Assembly (NCBI GenBank): GCA_947478315.1
Contig: CANJWF010000028.1
Location: 1 to 10,421 of the forward strand
Reading direction: 5' to 3'
Origin: Sphingobacteriaceae bacterium
GTDB lineage: Bacteria > Bacteroidota > Bacteroidia > Sphingobacteriales > Sphingobacteriaceae
Length of the DNA: 10,421 nucleotides
In this document: positions 1 to 6,548 of the stretch, piece by piece
How positions within the stretch are numbered: the stretch's first letter is position 1
How the letters are laid out: every line of letters begins with the position of its first letter
Translations under genes and position numbers: made by a program
The notes under the pieces: model-generated
Database searches by the model: none
The model's input: the letters and a program-made list of their open reading frames with translations, nothing else
Told to the model about the DNA's origin: nothing

Positions 1-972
1 AACTTCATTCGCATGGAATTAGAGAAATTAGATTCCTTGGAAGTATTAGACCGCTACGAAACCATACAGCAACTCCGAAAAATTAATGTCGACATCAAAG
101 ATTGTTACAACAAAAGTTGCTTGGTCGACTTAGGAAAACGGCTCAACTGCAAATACATGATTAGTGGCACCATGGAGGCTTTAGGCAATTCTATTTTTGT
201 AACCTTACGTTTAGTAGATGTAGAACAAAATAAAATTACCCAAACCTCGCTTACCGAATTCATCCGACTAGAAGCTGAAATAACCACCATGCTCAAAGTA
301 GCTTTCAACAAAATGTTTAACGTACCCAACGAAGAAATTTTACTGAACAAACTCACGGTAAAATACGATTACGAAAATCAACTCAACAACCCCAACAAAA
401 CCCGCATACAACTCGGTGGACCCCGATTTGGCGTAACTAGTTTATTCGGAAACGATGCCGCTATACTTCAAAAAAATTACGAAGACGGCGGATTCAAGCT
501 CAACCCCTATATGACACAGATGGGTTACCAACTCGAATTACATTACCTCAACGAAAAACGAGTGCAAGTACTCTTGGAATTTATTGGACTATTAACGGGA
601 TTAGAACAACGACAATTTATACCCAGCCTCAGTATTTTAAATGGATTTAGAGACAGTAAAACAGGCTATGAATTAGGATTTGGATTTAGCTTTGCCCCAA
701 CAACTGAGGATTATTTTGTCAACTACAAAGGAGCCGAAAAACGGTACGACGATCTCAATATCAGCGAAGCCGAAAAACAAACACTCGCCAAGTATAAACA
801 ATTAGACAAAAGAGGCACCACCACCATCAGCACCGCTTTCGTAGTCGCTTTTGGACGAACTTTTAAATCAGGCAGAATCAATTTACCCGTCAATATGTAC
901 ATCGCTACGGCAGCCAATAGCTTACGCGTAGGACTCACCATTGGCTGGAATGCAAAAAAAATCAATAGCTAA
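1..972 (+). CDS. CsgG/FlgO-like envelope protein, 5'-truncated by the window edge
   Basis: The reading frame is open from base 1; the first in-window ATG is at 13, but four codons (N-F-I-R) precede it in frame and the domain is already under way, so the true start is probably upstream. The N-terminal ~80 residues have the pattern of the CsgG/FlgO/TolB-N-like fold: an ELEKL..LEVLDRYE helix-strand, a KDCYNKSCLVDLGKRLNCKY segment with two cysteines, then a SGTMEALGNSIFVTLRLVDV strand pair. Related proteins bind or assemble outer-membrane or periplasmic complexes. From about residue 130 the protein changes to alternating polar/hydrophobic strands rich in Gly and aromatics (for example YELGFGFSFA and LRVGLTIGWN near the end), suggesting a beta-barrel or beta-sandwich that may lie in the outer membrane. 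It is followed after 36 bases by a small gene on the same strand. The family call is by pattern only; substrate and partners are unknown. Confidence 0.6.
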   Translation, partial: NFIRMELEKLDSLEVLDRYETIQQLRKINVDIKDCYNKSCLVDLGKRLNCKYMISGTMEALGNSIFVTLRLVDVEQNKITQTSLTEFIRLEAEITTMLKVAFNKMFNVPNEEILLNKLTVKYDYENQLNNPNKTRIQLGGPRFGVTSLFGNDAAILQKNYEDGGFKLNPYMTQMGYQLELHYLNEKRVQVLLEFIGLLTGLEQRQFIPSLSILNGFRDSKTGYELGFGFSFAPTTEDYFVNYKGAEKRYDDLNISEAEKQTLAKYKQLDKRGTTTISTAFVVAFGRTFKSGRINLPVNMYIATAANSLRVGLTIGWNAKKINS

Positions 973-1008
973 CATAAAAAACATATCTTTTCACTAAATT
1001 CAATAACC

Positions 1009-1302
1009 ATGAACAATTCAATCACACTTAACAACTGGCACACCATTGAATTAAAAGAGATGATGAATACATTTCATGCTCATTTTCCGACGGCTCAACA
1101 GATGCCCAATATACAGTTGGTAAAAGAATTGCAATCGCTCAAACAAGCAAGCTTAACATTGATAGAAAACAGAACAGAATCGACTGTTTATCAGATCATA
1201 GAATCCGGAACCGTCTATCAAGTATTTGCTAGTGGCACATTCGATGAATTTGAATCTTATGAAGAATATACCAAAGCACAACCTATCGATAAATTGCAGT
1301 AA
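1009..1302 (+). CDS. Hypothetical protein, 97 residues
   Basis: I do not recognise this protein. It starts at an ATG 36 bases after the stop of the CsgG-like gene and ends 64 bases before the lipoprotein gene, all on the same strand, so co-transcription is plausible. No signal peptide, membrane segment or metal-binding motif is visible. The first half is helix-like (ELKEMMNTFHAHFP and VKELQSLKQASLTLIEN), and the second half has two strand-like stretches (TVYQIIESG and TVYQVFASG) followed by an acidic FDEFESYEEY segment, so a small soluble alpha/beta protein is likely. The two strand stretches resemble each other (TVYQxxxSGT), possibly an internal duplication of a beta-strand. The frame has no competing longer reading frame and codon use looks like its neighbours, which supports a real gene, but no role can be given. 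Confidence 0.6.
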   Translation: MNNSITLNNWHTIELKEMMNTFHAHFPTAQQMPNIQLVKELQSLKQASLTLIENRTESTVYQIIESGTVYQVFASGTFDEFESYEEYTKAQPIDKLQ

Positions 1303-1366
1303 TTGATGTGTAAACCAAACGATATCAATCAACCTATCATACACCCATAAAATCTATTAAAAAAAC

Positions 1367-2209
1367 ATGAACCCTATGAAAAACTTATTGCTATTTGCGC
1401 TACTAGGTACGAGCATAGCCGTCCATCAAAGTTGTAAAAAAGAAAACAATACAACACCTGCTACGGTTAACAACAACACGGCAACCTCCACTGCAAACGA
1501 TGTAGACGAAGCCGCCATCAAAGCCTCCTTTAGCGATCTATTACGTTCACTAGGTAACACATTAAGCCATACCCAAAACATAGGCATCTTAAGCCCATCA
1601 ACTAGCAAATTTAATTTTATCAAAAAGAATTTGGACGACCTCCCCTTACCCGAATGTGGTAGCTATACAGAAACCCGCAACGACACCGAAATAATCACTA
1701 TCATTGATTACGGCAACGGTTGCAGCATGGGCGGAACAACCCAAAGCGGTAAAATAACCACTATTGAAAACCTGAATCACAAAACCACAACCATCATTTT
1801 TACCAATTACGCAAGCAACTCAGAAACCATGAACGGCAGCATCACACAAAATGATAATGGTTCAACAGAACAAGATATAACCTATCAAAACGGGAATGAA
1901 AAATTCGTGTTCAAAATTTCCACAAGCATCAATATGAATGCAAATGGCGAAACCATACCGCATTTTTCCGGTAGCATAGCTGGCACGCATGAAGGAAAAA
2001 CATTCAGTTACAACGCCACTAACCTATCTGGTACATCTGCTTGTGGCATCGATGCACCCTTATCAGGAACGTTAGAAATTATGATAGGAACAGAAAAAGT
2101 AAACCTCAATTTCGGCTCAGGCGAATGCGACGAAAAAGTAACCGTCAGCTATAAAGGAGCAACCGAAACCGTTTTGTTGAAGGACATTGGCAATTTATTC
2201 CTTTTTTAA
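1367..2209 (+). CDS. Putative Bacteroidota lipoprotein
   Basis: The 280-residue product begins with a short basic and hydrophobic signal (MNPMKNLLLFALLGTS) ending in HQSC-KK, a loose lipobox with Cys23 as the likely lipidated residue; SCKK is a common lipoprotein start in Bacteroidota. A low-complexity Asn/Thr-rich linker (about 27-46) follows, then a short helical part (47-70), then a beta-rich domain. Besides Cys23 there are four cysteines (97, 119, 226, 254), two of them in the motifs YGNGCSMGG and FGSGECDEK. This paired 'GNGC ... GSGECD' pattern occurs in uncharacterised Bacteroidota lipoproteins as I recall them, and the cysteines could form two disulfides. An alternative in-frame ATG at 1376 (MKNLLLF...) would give an equally good signal sequence. 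It is the last gene of the rightward cluster and is followed by a strong terminator. Function is unknown; cell-surface or periplasmic anchoring is inferred. Confidence 0.75.
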   Translation: MNPMKNLLLFALLGTSIAVHQSCKKENNTTPATVNNNTATSTANDVDEAAIKASFSDLLRSLGNTLSHTQNIGILSPSTSKFNFIKKNLDDLPLPECGSYTETRNDTEIITIIDYGNGCSMGGTTQSGKITTIENLNHKTTTIIFTNYASNSETMNGSITQNDNGSTEQDITYQNGNEKFVFKISTSINMNANGETIPHFSGSIAGTHEGKTFSYNATNLSGTSACGIDAPLSGTLEIMIGTEKVNLNFGSGECDEKVTVSYKGATETVLLKDIGNLFLF

Positions 2210-2247
2210 CTTTAACGGTATCATGGTATCGGTTATGAACGATAATC

Positions 2248-2292
2248 AAAAAAGGGGGTGTCTCAAATTTGTTTTGAGACACCCCCTTTTTT
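2248..2292. terminator. Bidirectional intrinsic terminator
   Basis: A perfect 20-bp inverted repeat (arms 2248-2267 and 2273-2292) with a 5-base loop. Each arm contains five G/C pairs in a row plus the GTGTCTC core, and the outer ends are six A on the left and six T on the right, so either strand ends its hairpin with a T run. It lies between the convergent lipoprotein gene (stop at 2209) and glyA (stop at 2314) and probably terminates both. Confidence 0.9.
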
Positions 2293-2313
2293 AATCACTA
2301 AACCAACAACAAA

Positions 2314-3585
2314 CTACGCATACAAAGGGAACTTATCCATTAGTTCATTCACTTTTTTACCTATTTTCTTAAGATGAATCTCATCATTTGGAGCAGAAAT
2401 AACACCGTCAATTAATTCAACTATCTTTAACATTTGTTTCTCTTTCACTCCACGAGAAGTGATAGCTGCTGTTCCAATACGAATACCAGATGTAACAAAA
2501 GGCGACTTATCGTCAAAAGGAACCATATTCTTATTAACCGTAATATGAGCCTTACCTAAAGCCTCTTCCGCTAGCTTGCCAGTTATACCCTTATTTCTTA
2601 AGTCAATCAACATCAAATGATTGTCTGTACCTCCCGATATAATTTTATACCCTAAACTCGTAAATGCATCTGCCAACACTCGAGCATTTTCTTTAACTTG
2701 AATAATATATTTCATATAGTGCTCTCCCAAAGCCTCTCCAAAGGCTATCGCTTTGGCTGCGATGATATGTTCTAATGGACCACCTTGCATACCTGGAAAA
2801 ACGGCAGAATCTAATATCGACGACATCATTCTTAATTCTCCTTTTGGTGTTTTCAACTTCATCGGATTTTCAAAATCGGCCCCTAGCAAAATCATCCCAC
2901 CTCGAGGTCCTCGCAAAGTCTTATGGGTAGTTGTCGATACAATATGACAATGCGGCATAGGATCATTCAAAAGACCTCTAGCTATAAGTCCAGCAGGGTG
3001 CGAAATATCGGCCAGCACTAGAGCACCTATCTCGTCTGCAACTTTTCTTATTCTCTCATAATCCCAGTCTCGAGAATAAGCAGAAGCACCGCATATAATT
3101 AACTTAGGTTTTTCTCTTAACGCAATTTCTTCCAACTGAACATAATCAACCAAGCCAGTTTCGGGATGCACACCATAAAAGAAAGGTTTAAAATATTTAC
3201 CAGAAAAATTCACTGGCGAACCATGAGACAAATGCCCTCCATGAGATAAATCAAACCCCAATATTTTATCTCCAGGCTTCAATAAGGCTAAAAAAATAGC
3301 GGCATTCGCCTGTGCTCCTGAATGAGGTTGCACATTTGCCCATGCGGCATTAAACAATTTCTTGGCTCTTTCTATAGCAATGTTCTCAATTTCATCAACA
3401 ACTTCACATCCCCCATAATACCTTTTACCAGGTAAGCCCTCCGCATATTTATTGGTCAAAACAGAACCCGCAGCTTCCAACACTTGGGGGCTTACAAAAT
3501 TTTCAGAAGCTATCAATTCAATTCCAGTCTGTTGACGCACTAATTCTTTTTCAATTAGCCCAAAAATCAATTTATCTTTTTTCAT
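2314..3585 (-). CDS. glyA: Serine hydroxymethyltransferase
   Basis: This PLP enzyme of the cytosol interconverts serine and glycine while moving a one-carbon unit to or from tetrahydrofolate, feeding purine, thymidylate and methionine synthesis. The 423-residue length is normal for the family. Visible landmarks: IELIASENF (22-30) near the N-terminus, the NKYAEGLPGKRYYGG substrate/cofactor loop (45-59), QPHSGAQAN (86-94), the cofactor-contacting ADISHPAGL (192-200), and VSTTTHKTLRGPRGG (216-230), where Lys222 is the PLP-binding lysine. The C-terminal domain has SGIRIGTAAITSRG (366-379). The start ATG fits the family N-terminus. It is a single leftward gene between a bidirectional terminator and a long repeat-containing intergenic region. 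No perfect TAnnTTTG box was seen just upstream on its strand, so its promoter is not assigned. The identification is secure. Confidence 0.97.
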   Translation of the reverse strand: MKKDKLIFGLIEKELVRQQTGIELIASENFVSPQVLEAAGSVLTNKYAEGLPGKRYYGGCEVVDEIENIAIERAKKLFNAAWANVQPHSGAQANAAIFLALLKPGDKILGFDLSHGGHLSHGSPVNFSGKYFKPFFYGVHPETGLVDYVQLEEIALREKPKLIICGASAYSRDWDYERIRKVADEIGALVLADISHPAGLIARGLLNDPMPHCHIVSTTTHKTLRGPRGGMILLGADFENPMKLKTPKGELRMMSSILDSAVFPGMQGGPLEHIIAAKAIAFGEALGEHYMKYIIQVKENARVLADAFTSLGYKIISGGTDNHLMLIDLRNKGITGKLAEEALGKAHITVNKNMVPFDDKSPFVTSGIRIGTAAITSRGVKEKQMLKIVELIDGVISAPNDEIHLKKIGKKVNELMDKFPLYA

Positions 3586-3700
3586 ACATATATATCATTT
3601 AAAATCAAACTCGAGCAACAAAATAAACGTTTTTCTTAACAAAAAACTCCCTAAACATTAAAAACAGGATAGCAAAGCTAAATATTTCATTAGAATATAA

Positions 3701-3747
3701 TTATTCAGTTGTATTTATTTTTTCATGGACTTCATGCGTGCTTCGCA
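3701..3747 (+). repeat. Repeat unit 1 of copy A
   Basis: TTATTCAGTTGT, a T-rich tract, then GACTTCATG leading into a 4-bp mini-hairpin TGCG/CGCA (3735-3738 with 3744-3747, loop TGCTT). It is the most diverged unit and is absent from copy B. Confidence 0.6.
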
Positions 3748-3783
3748 AGTTGTTTTTAATTTGACCAATGAAATGCCTAACCA

Positions 3784-3847
3784 TTATTCATTAGTGTTTT
3801 GTCTTTAATCGTATTCATGACTGCGAAGCGCTGATTATGCAAAGCAT
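3784..3847 (+). repeat. Repeat unit 2 of copy A
   Basis: TTATTCATTAGTGTTT, a T-rich tract, GTATTCATG, then a mini-hairpin GCG/CGC (3823-3825 with 3829-3831, loop AAG). It carries a second mini-hairpin ATGC/GCAT (3837-3840 with 3844-3847, loop AAA). Absent from copy B. Confidence 0.65.
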
Positions 3848-3895
3848 TTATTCATTAGTGTTTGTTTTTCTTAGTGTATTCATGCATCTTCGATG
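3848..3895 (+). repeat. Repeat unit 3 of copy A
   Basis: TTATTCATTAGTGTTTG, T-rich tract, GTATTCATG, then mini-hairpin CATC/GATG (3885-3888 with 3892-3895, loop TTC). Nearly identical to 9612-9659 read on the other strand. Confidence 0.8.
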
Positions 3896-3944
3896 TATTC
3901 AGTTGTGTTTCCTTTTCTTATCAGGACTTCATGAACCTTCGGTG
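3896..3944 (+). repeat. Repeat unit 4 of copy A
   Basis: TATTCAGTTGTGTTT, pyrimidine tract, GGACTTCATG, then mini-hairpin ACC/GGT (3935-3937 with 3941-3943, loop TTC). It includes the 8-bp palindrome TTCATGAA. Nearly identical to 9562-9611 on the other strand, which has one extra base. Confidence 0.8.
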
Positions 3945-4161
3945 TCATCATCGGTTGGAAAGAACCCAATCATGGACATTTCGTCAGAATATAATTTATT
4001 TTAACCCTAACACCACGCTCAACTTCGAGATAAAAGCAGCTGTTTATCATCACATCTAACGATATGCTTTGCAATTGAAAATATTTTATCAAAAGATGAA
4101 CAAGTAACCTACTTTAGCGAAACTAGACCTATCCGTTTGTATAATTACTTAAGACAAAAAA

Positions 4162-4192
4162 TTGAATTTTGAATGTTTTAACTTTAACTTTG
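4162..4192 (+). promoter_or_regulatory. Bacteroidota-type promoter for the TonB-like gene
   Basis: TAACTTTG at 4185-4192 matches the Bacteroidota -7 consensus TAnnTTTG exactly, and TTG at 4162-4164 lies 20 bases before it, matching the expected -33 element and spacing. The start codon is at 4203, only 10 bases after the box, so the transcript would have a leader of a few bases at most. Assigned by consensus match, not by experiment. Confidence 0.6.
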
Positions 4193-4202
4193 GCTGTATC
4201 TT

Positions 4203-5018
4203 ATGATTAAGCAAACCTATATCAAATTTCGTGCAATCCTGCTCACAACATTGTTACACGGCATTGTATTATTACTATGCTATTTGACAATTATTAAACA
4301 ACCACAAAAGACAGAAGACGAAATAGGAACAGGAGGCATTGTTGTTAACTACGGATTTGATGAAGAAGGCGCAGGAAAAGACCTCAACAATACCGACGAA
4401 ATAGCACAATCAAATACCCCCATAAATAATCCAGCGGATCAAGTTGTCAACCCAGAGCAAATTCCTTCAAACAATAAGGCAAACTCCAATCCAAACAATA
4501 TTGTTACTCAAAATATTGAAAACGCCCCACCCATTCCCTCCCAAGCAACCACAAGCAACTCATTAAATACTAATAATAACCCTATTGCCCAAAAAAAAAC
4601 CGTCAACGCCGATGCTTTATTCAAAGCTCACCAACCTAAAGGGGCAAGTAAGGGGGATGGCAATACGAACAAATTAGGTAATCAAGGCTCAAACAACGGC
4701 GACCCTAATACAGCAAACTATGGAGAGGGGGGCTCAGGTAACGGAGCAGTAAAATTAGATTTAGATAATCGACGTTTTATAGTAAGTCCTCGCATTCAAG
4801 ATGATGGACAAAGCCAAGGTCGTATAGTAATTGAGATTAGAGTAGACAAAAGTGGAACCGTTATCTATGCAAGAGCGGGCGATAGAGGTACTACCATTTC
4901 AGACAATCAACTTTGGAAAAAATGTGAAAATGCTGTGCTAGGAGCTCGGGTAAACCCATCAAATTTCGCACCTGAAACTCAGTCTGGAAAGGTCGTATTT
5001 CATTTTAAAGTTCGGTAA
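4203..5018 (+). CDS. TonB-like energy transducer
   Basis: The 271-residue protein has the layout of Bacteroidota TonB-type proteins: a short cytoplasmic N-terminus, one membrane segment (about 11-31), a GTGGIVVNYGFDEEG motif (42-56), a long Asn/Pro/Gln-rich periplasmic linker (about 60-180) with a Gly-rich SKGDGNTNKLGNQG part, and a C-terminal domain (about 185-271) containing GRIVIEIRVDKSGTV. That domain matches the TonB C-terminal fold, which contacts outer-membrane receptors and passes on energy from the ExbB/ExbD motor. A Bacteroidota TonB of this type usually sits directly after exbB and exbD; here neither is present, and the gene stands alone behind the repeat array with its own apparent promoter. 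The classic YP motif of enterobacterial TonB is not seen, which is usual for this subgroup. Whether it energises import or has a structural envelope role is not determined. Class confidence is good; symbol withheld. Confidence 0.8.
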   Translation: MIKQTYIKFRAILLTTLLHGIVLLLCYLTIIKQPQKTEDEIGTGGIVVNYGFDEEGAGKDLNNTDEIAQSNTPINNPADQVVNPEQIPSNNKANSNPNNIVTQNIENAPPIPSQATTSNSLNTNNNPIAQKKTVNADALFKAHQPKGASKGDGNTNKLGNQGSNNGDPNTANYGEGGSGNGAVKLDLDNRRFIVSPRIQDDGQSQGRIVIEIRVDKSGTVIYARAGDRGTTISDNQLWKKCENAVLGARVNPSNFAPETQSGKVVFHFKVR

Positions 5019-5055
5019 ATTTAACACTGAATAGCTTATTTTGAACATTTTAACA

Positions 5056-5086
5056 ATTTTCGATTTCCACTTTGATTATCGAAAAT
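5056..5086. other. Inverted repeat between the TonB-like gene and the dehydrogenase
   Basis: A perfect 9-bp inverted repeat, ATTTTCGAT (5056-5064) and ATCGAAAAT (5078-5086), with a 13-base spacer. It sits 38 bases after the TonB-like stop and 60 bases before the next start. The stem is AT-rich and no T run follows, so it is a poor terminator; a weak terminator or an operator are both possible. Confidence 0.35.
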
Positions 5087-5145
5087 CAACGTTGACATCT
5101 AATATATTCTAACAATAAAACACATTAGCAACCAATGATTTTCTG

Positions 5146-5856
5146 ATGATTCGCAAAAACATCGTTATAACAGGAGCAAGCACTGGCATTGGATTAGAAA
5201 CAGCTCGAAGCTGTGCATCAAACTCTCCATGCACTATTATTGCCATTTATCGCTCAGACGACAAATTGCAAAATATCAAAAATATTATCCCAACACTCCC
5301 AAGCAATTCTTCCATCATACCATTCAAATTCGACATAACTACTCATTCTCAGCAATCGTTATTTGATTTTATTCAAAAAACCATGCAAAACGTTGATATC
5401 CTCATCAACAACGCAGGTACGCTTACCATAAAACCATTTACAGAACTTACTAGAATAGATTTCACCAAGCAGTGGGAAACTAATTTTTTGGGTACAGCAC
5501 TAACCATTCAAACACTTATTCCTTTATTAAACCAAAATAGCCATATTGTAAATATCGGAAGCATGGGGGGAATACAAGGTAGTAGTAAGTTTTCAGGATT
5601 AGCAGGTTATTCTTCCTCAAAAGGAGCGATCCATATTCTTACCGAATGTTTAGCTCAAGAATTAGAAGAGCGAAAAATAAAAATCAACTGCTTAGCCTTG
5701 GGTGCAGTGCAAACAGAAATGCTATCATTAGCCTTTCCTAACTATAAAGCACCTATTACTGCAACAGAAATGGGTAGATTTATCGCAGATTTTTCAATTA
5801 ACGGACACCAATACTTTAATGGCAAAATATTACCCGTAGCCACATCAACACCCTAA
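5146..5856 (+). CDS. Short-chain dehydrogenase/reductase (SDR) family oxidoreductase
   Basis: A 236-residue classical SDR with a single Rossmann fold, expected to be a soluble NAD(P)-dependent oxidoreductase. Landmarks: dinucleotide-binding TGASTGIG (9-16), FDIT (62-65) contacting adenine, NNAG (88-91), Asn113, catalytic Ser139 in NIGSM, and the Tyr155-x3-Lys159 pair in YSSSK. The catalytic tetrad is therefore complete. Arg36 after the second strand (AIYRS) hints at NADPH preference, a family trend rather than proof. The C-terminus is short, ending in FNGKILPVATSTP where family members usually have a Gly-Gly-containing strand, so the last turn is atypical. Substrate cannot be inferred; a FabG-type reductase is one option but the divergence and the lack of fab neighbours argue against a firm call. 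It converges on hisIE with a 22-base gap and follows the TonB-like gene by 127 bases. Confidence 0.88.
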   Translation: MIRKNIVITGASTGIGLETARSCASNSPCTIIAIYRSDDKLQNIKNIIPTLPSNSSIIPFKFDITTHSQQSLFDFIQKTMQNVDILINNAGTLTIKPFTELTRIDFTKQWETNFLGTALTIQTLIPLLNQNSHIVNIGSMGGIQGSSKFSGLAGYSSSKGAIHILTECLAQELEERKIKINCLALGAVQTEMLSLAFPNYKAPITATEMGRFIADFSINGHQYFNGKILPVATSTP

Positions 5857-5878
5857 CACATTCAATCAGTTTCCTCTT

Positions 5879-6487
5879 CTATGAAGCAGAACGATTACGA
5901 TGTCTGTGTAGCAAATTCACTGCCAATCGATTTAAATTTAAATTTTTAGCTTTCAACAAGACTAATAAATGGAACAATAAATCGGATGCTTCATTCACTA
6001 AATCGTCTTCCGTTTCGTTTAATGCAGCAATAACGGTTTCAACAGCCTCCTCTCCTACTTTTTGAGCTATTTTATTTAACCCCTTCATTTTCAAATGATG
6101 GATATATGACTGCTCAAGAGAAGAATCATCAAAACGTTCTGTAATAACGCGCTCTAACTGAAAAATAAAATTATGATTAAACTCCGTATTAAAACAACTA
6201 CGAGCCCCTGTATGACAAGTATGACCTACAGGAATAACCTTAATCAATAGTGTATCATTATCACAATCAACTGCAATATGAGATACATTTAAATAATTGC
6301 CGCTTTCCTCTCCCTTAGTCCAAAGCCTATTTTTAGTTCGCGAAAAAAAAGTAACACGTCCTTCAATAAGGGTTTTCTCATAAGCCTCTTTATTCATAAA
6401 ACCAAGCATCAGCACCTCTAAAGTACATTCATCTTGGATAATGACAGGCACTAATCCTCCTAATTTCTCAAAATTAATTTTTTGCAT
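5879..6487 (-). CDS. hisIE: Bifunctional phosphoribosyl-AMP cyclohydrolase / phosphoribosyl-ATP pyrophosphatase
   Basis: This fusion enzyme performs steps 2 and 3 of histidine biosynthesis in the cytosol: the HisE half removes pyrophosphate from phosphoribosyl-ATP and the HisI half opens the adenine ring. Counting from the ATG at 6487 (202 residues), the HisI domain (about 1-110) shows LVPVIIQD (12-19), GEESGNYLNV (59-68), the metal-binding VDCDND (73-78) and GHTCHTGARSCF (88-99) with its metal cysteines. The HisE domain (about 113-202) shows KIAQKVGEEAVETVIAA (139-155) and DLVNEASDLLFHLLVLL (162-178), carrying the acidic metal ligands. The frame extends upstream to an ATG at 6493 and a GTG at 6511, but the GTG lies inside a strong hairpin and MQKINFEKLGG matches the family N-terminus, so 6487 is preferred. 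Other his genes are absent from the window; it follows gltA on the same strand. Confidence 0.95.
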   Translation of the reverse strand: MQKINFEKLGGLVPVIIQDECTLEVLMLGFMNKEAYEKTLIEGRVTFFSRTKNRLWTKGEESGNYLNVSHIAVDCDNDTLLIKVIPVGHTCHTGARSCFNTEFNHNFIFQLERVITERFDDSSLEQSYIHHLKMKGLNKIAQKVGEEAVETVIAALNETEDDLVNEASDLLFHLLVLLKAKNLNLNRLAVNLLHRHRNRSAS

Positions 6488-6501
6488 TACCATGAATAAA
6501 T

Positions 6502-6526
6502 TTAAACCCACATTCTGTGGGTTTAA
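6502..6526 (-). terminator. Hairpin after gltA, immediately before hisIE
   Basis: A perfect 11-bp stem (arms 6502-6512 and 6516-6526) with a 3-base loop, containing a CCCAC/GTGGG core. On the minus strand it follows the gltA stop (6549) by 22 bases and is followed by TTTAAATTTATT, an imperfect T tract. It ends only 8 to 14 bases before the hisIE ATGs (6493, 6487). It could terminate gltA transcripts, partly attenuate read-through into hisIE, or fold in the hisIE leader. Confidence 0.65.
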
Positions 6527-6548
6527 GCAACAAAAACATACGACTAAA

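Larger units (their letters stand above)
3684..3990 (+). repeat. Degenerate tandem repeat array (copy A of a dispersed family)
   Basis: This occupies the middle of the 617-base gap between glyA and the TonB-like gene. Four related units begin at about 3701, 3784, 3848 and 3896, each made of TTATTCA or TATTCA, a T-rich tract, then (A/C)TTCATG and a tiny hairpin. The last two units plus 46 bases of flank (3848-3990) reappear in reverse orientation at 9516-9659. Within 3848-3958 the two copies differ by three substitutions and one single-base insertion by my manual alignment. A left flank (TTCATTAGAATATAATTATTCA at about 3686-3707, compared in halves) also matches the other copy with one indel. 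The rest of the gap (3586-3683 and 3991-4161) shows nothing recognisable apart from AT-rich sequence. I interpret the array as noncoding; biological role unknown. Confidence 0.85.

Noticed and set aside
3684..3990. CRISPR array
   Set aside because: Units are degenerate, spacing is irregular, there are no unique spacers of constant length and no cas genes nearby.
3862..4059. 65-residue reading frame inside repeat copy A
   Set aside because: It starts at a TTG, and the homologous stretch in copy B has an extra base that introduces a stop and shifts the frame. The DNA is conserved rather than the protein, so I treat both frames as noncoding.
6488..6511. Upstream GTG start for hisIE at 6511
   Set aside because: The GTG falls within the stem of the hairpin at 6502-6526, and the extra residues do not match the HisI N-terminus; the ATG at 6487 fits better.
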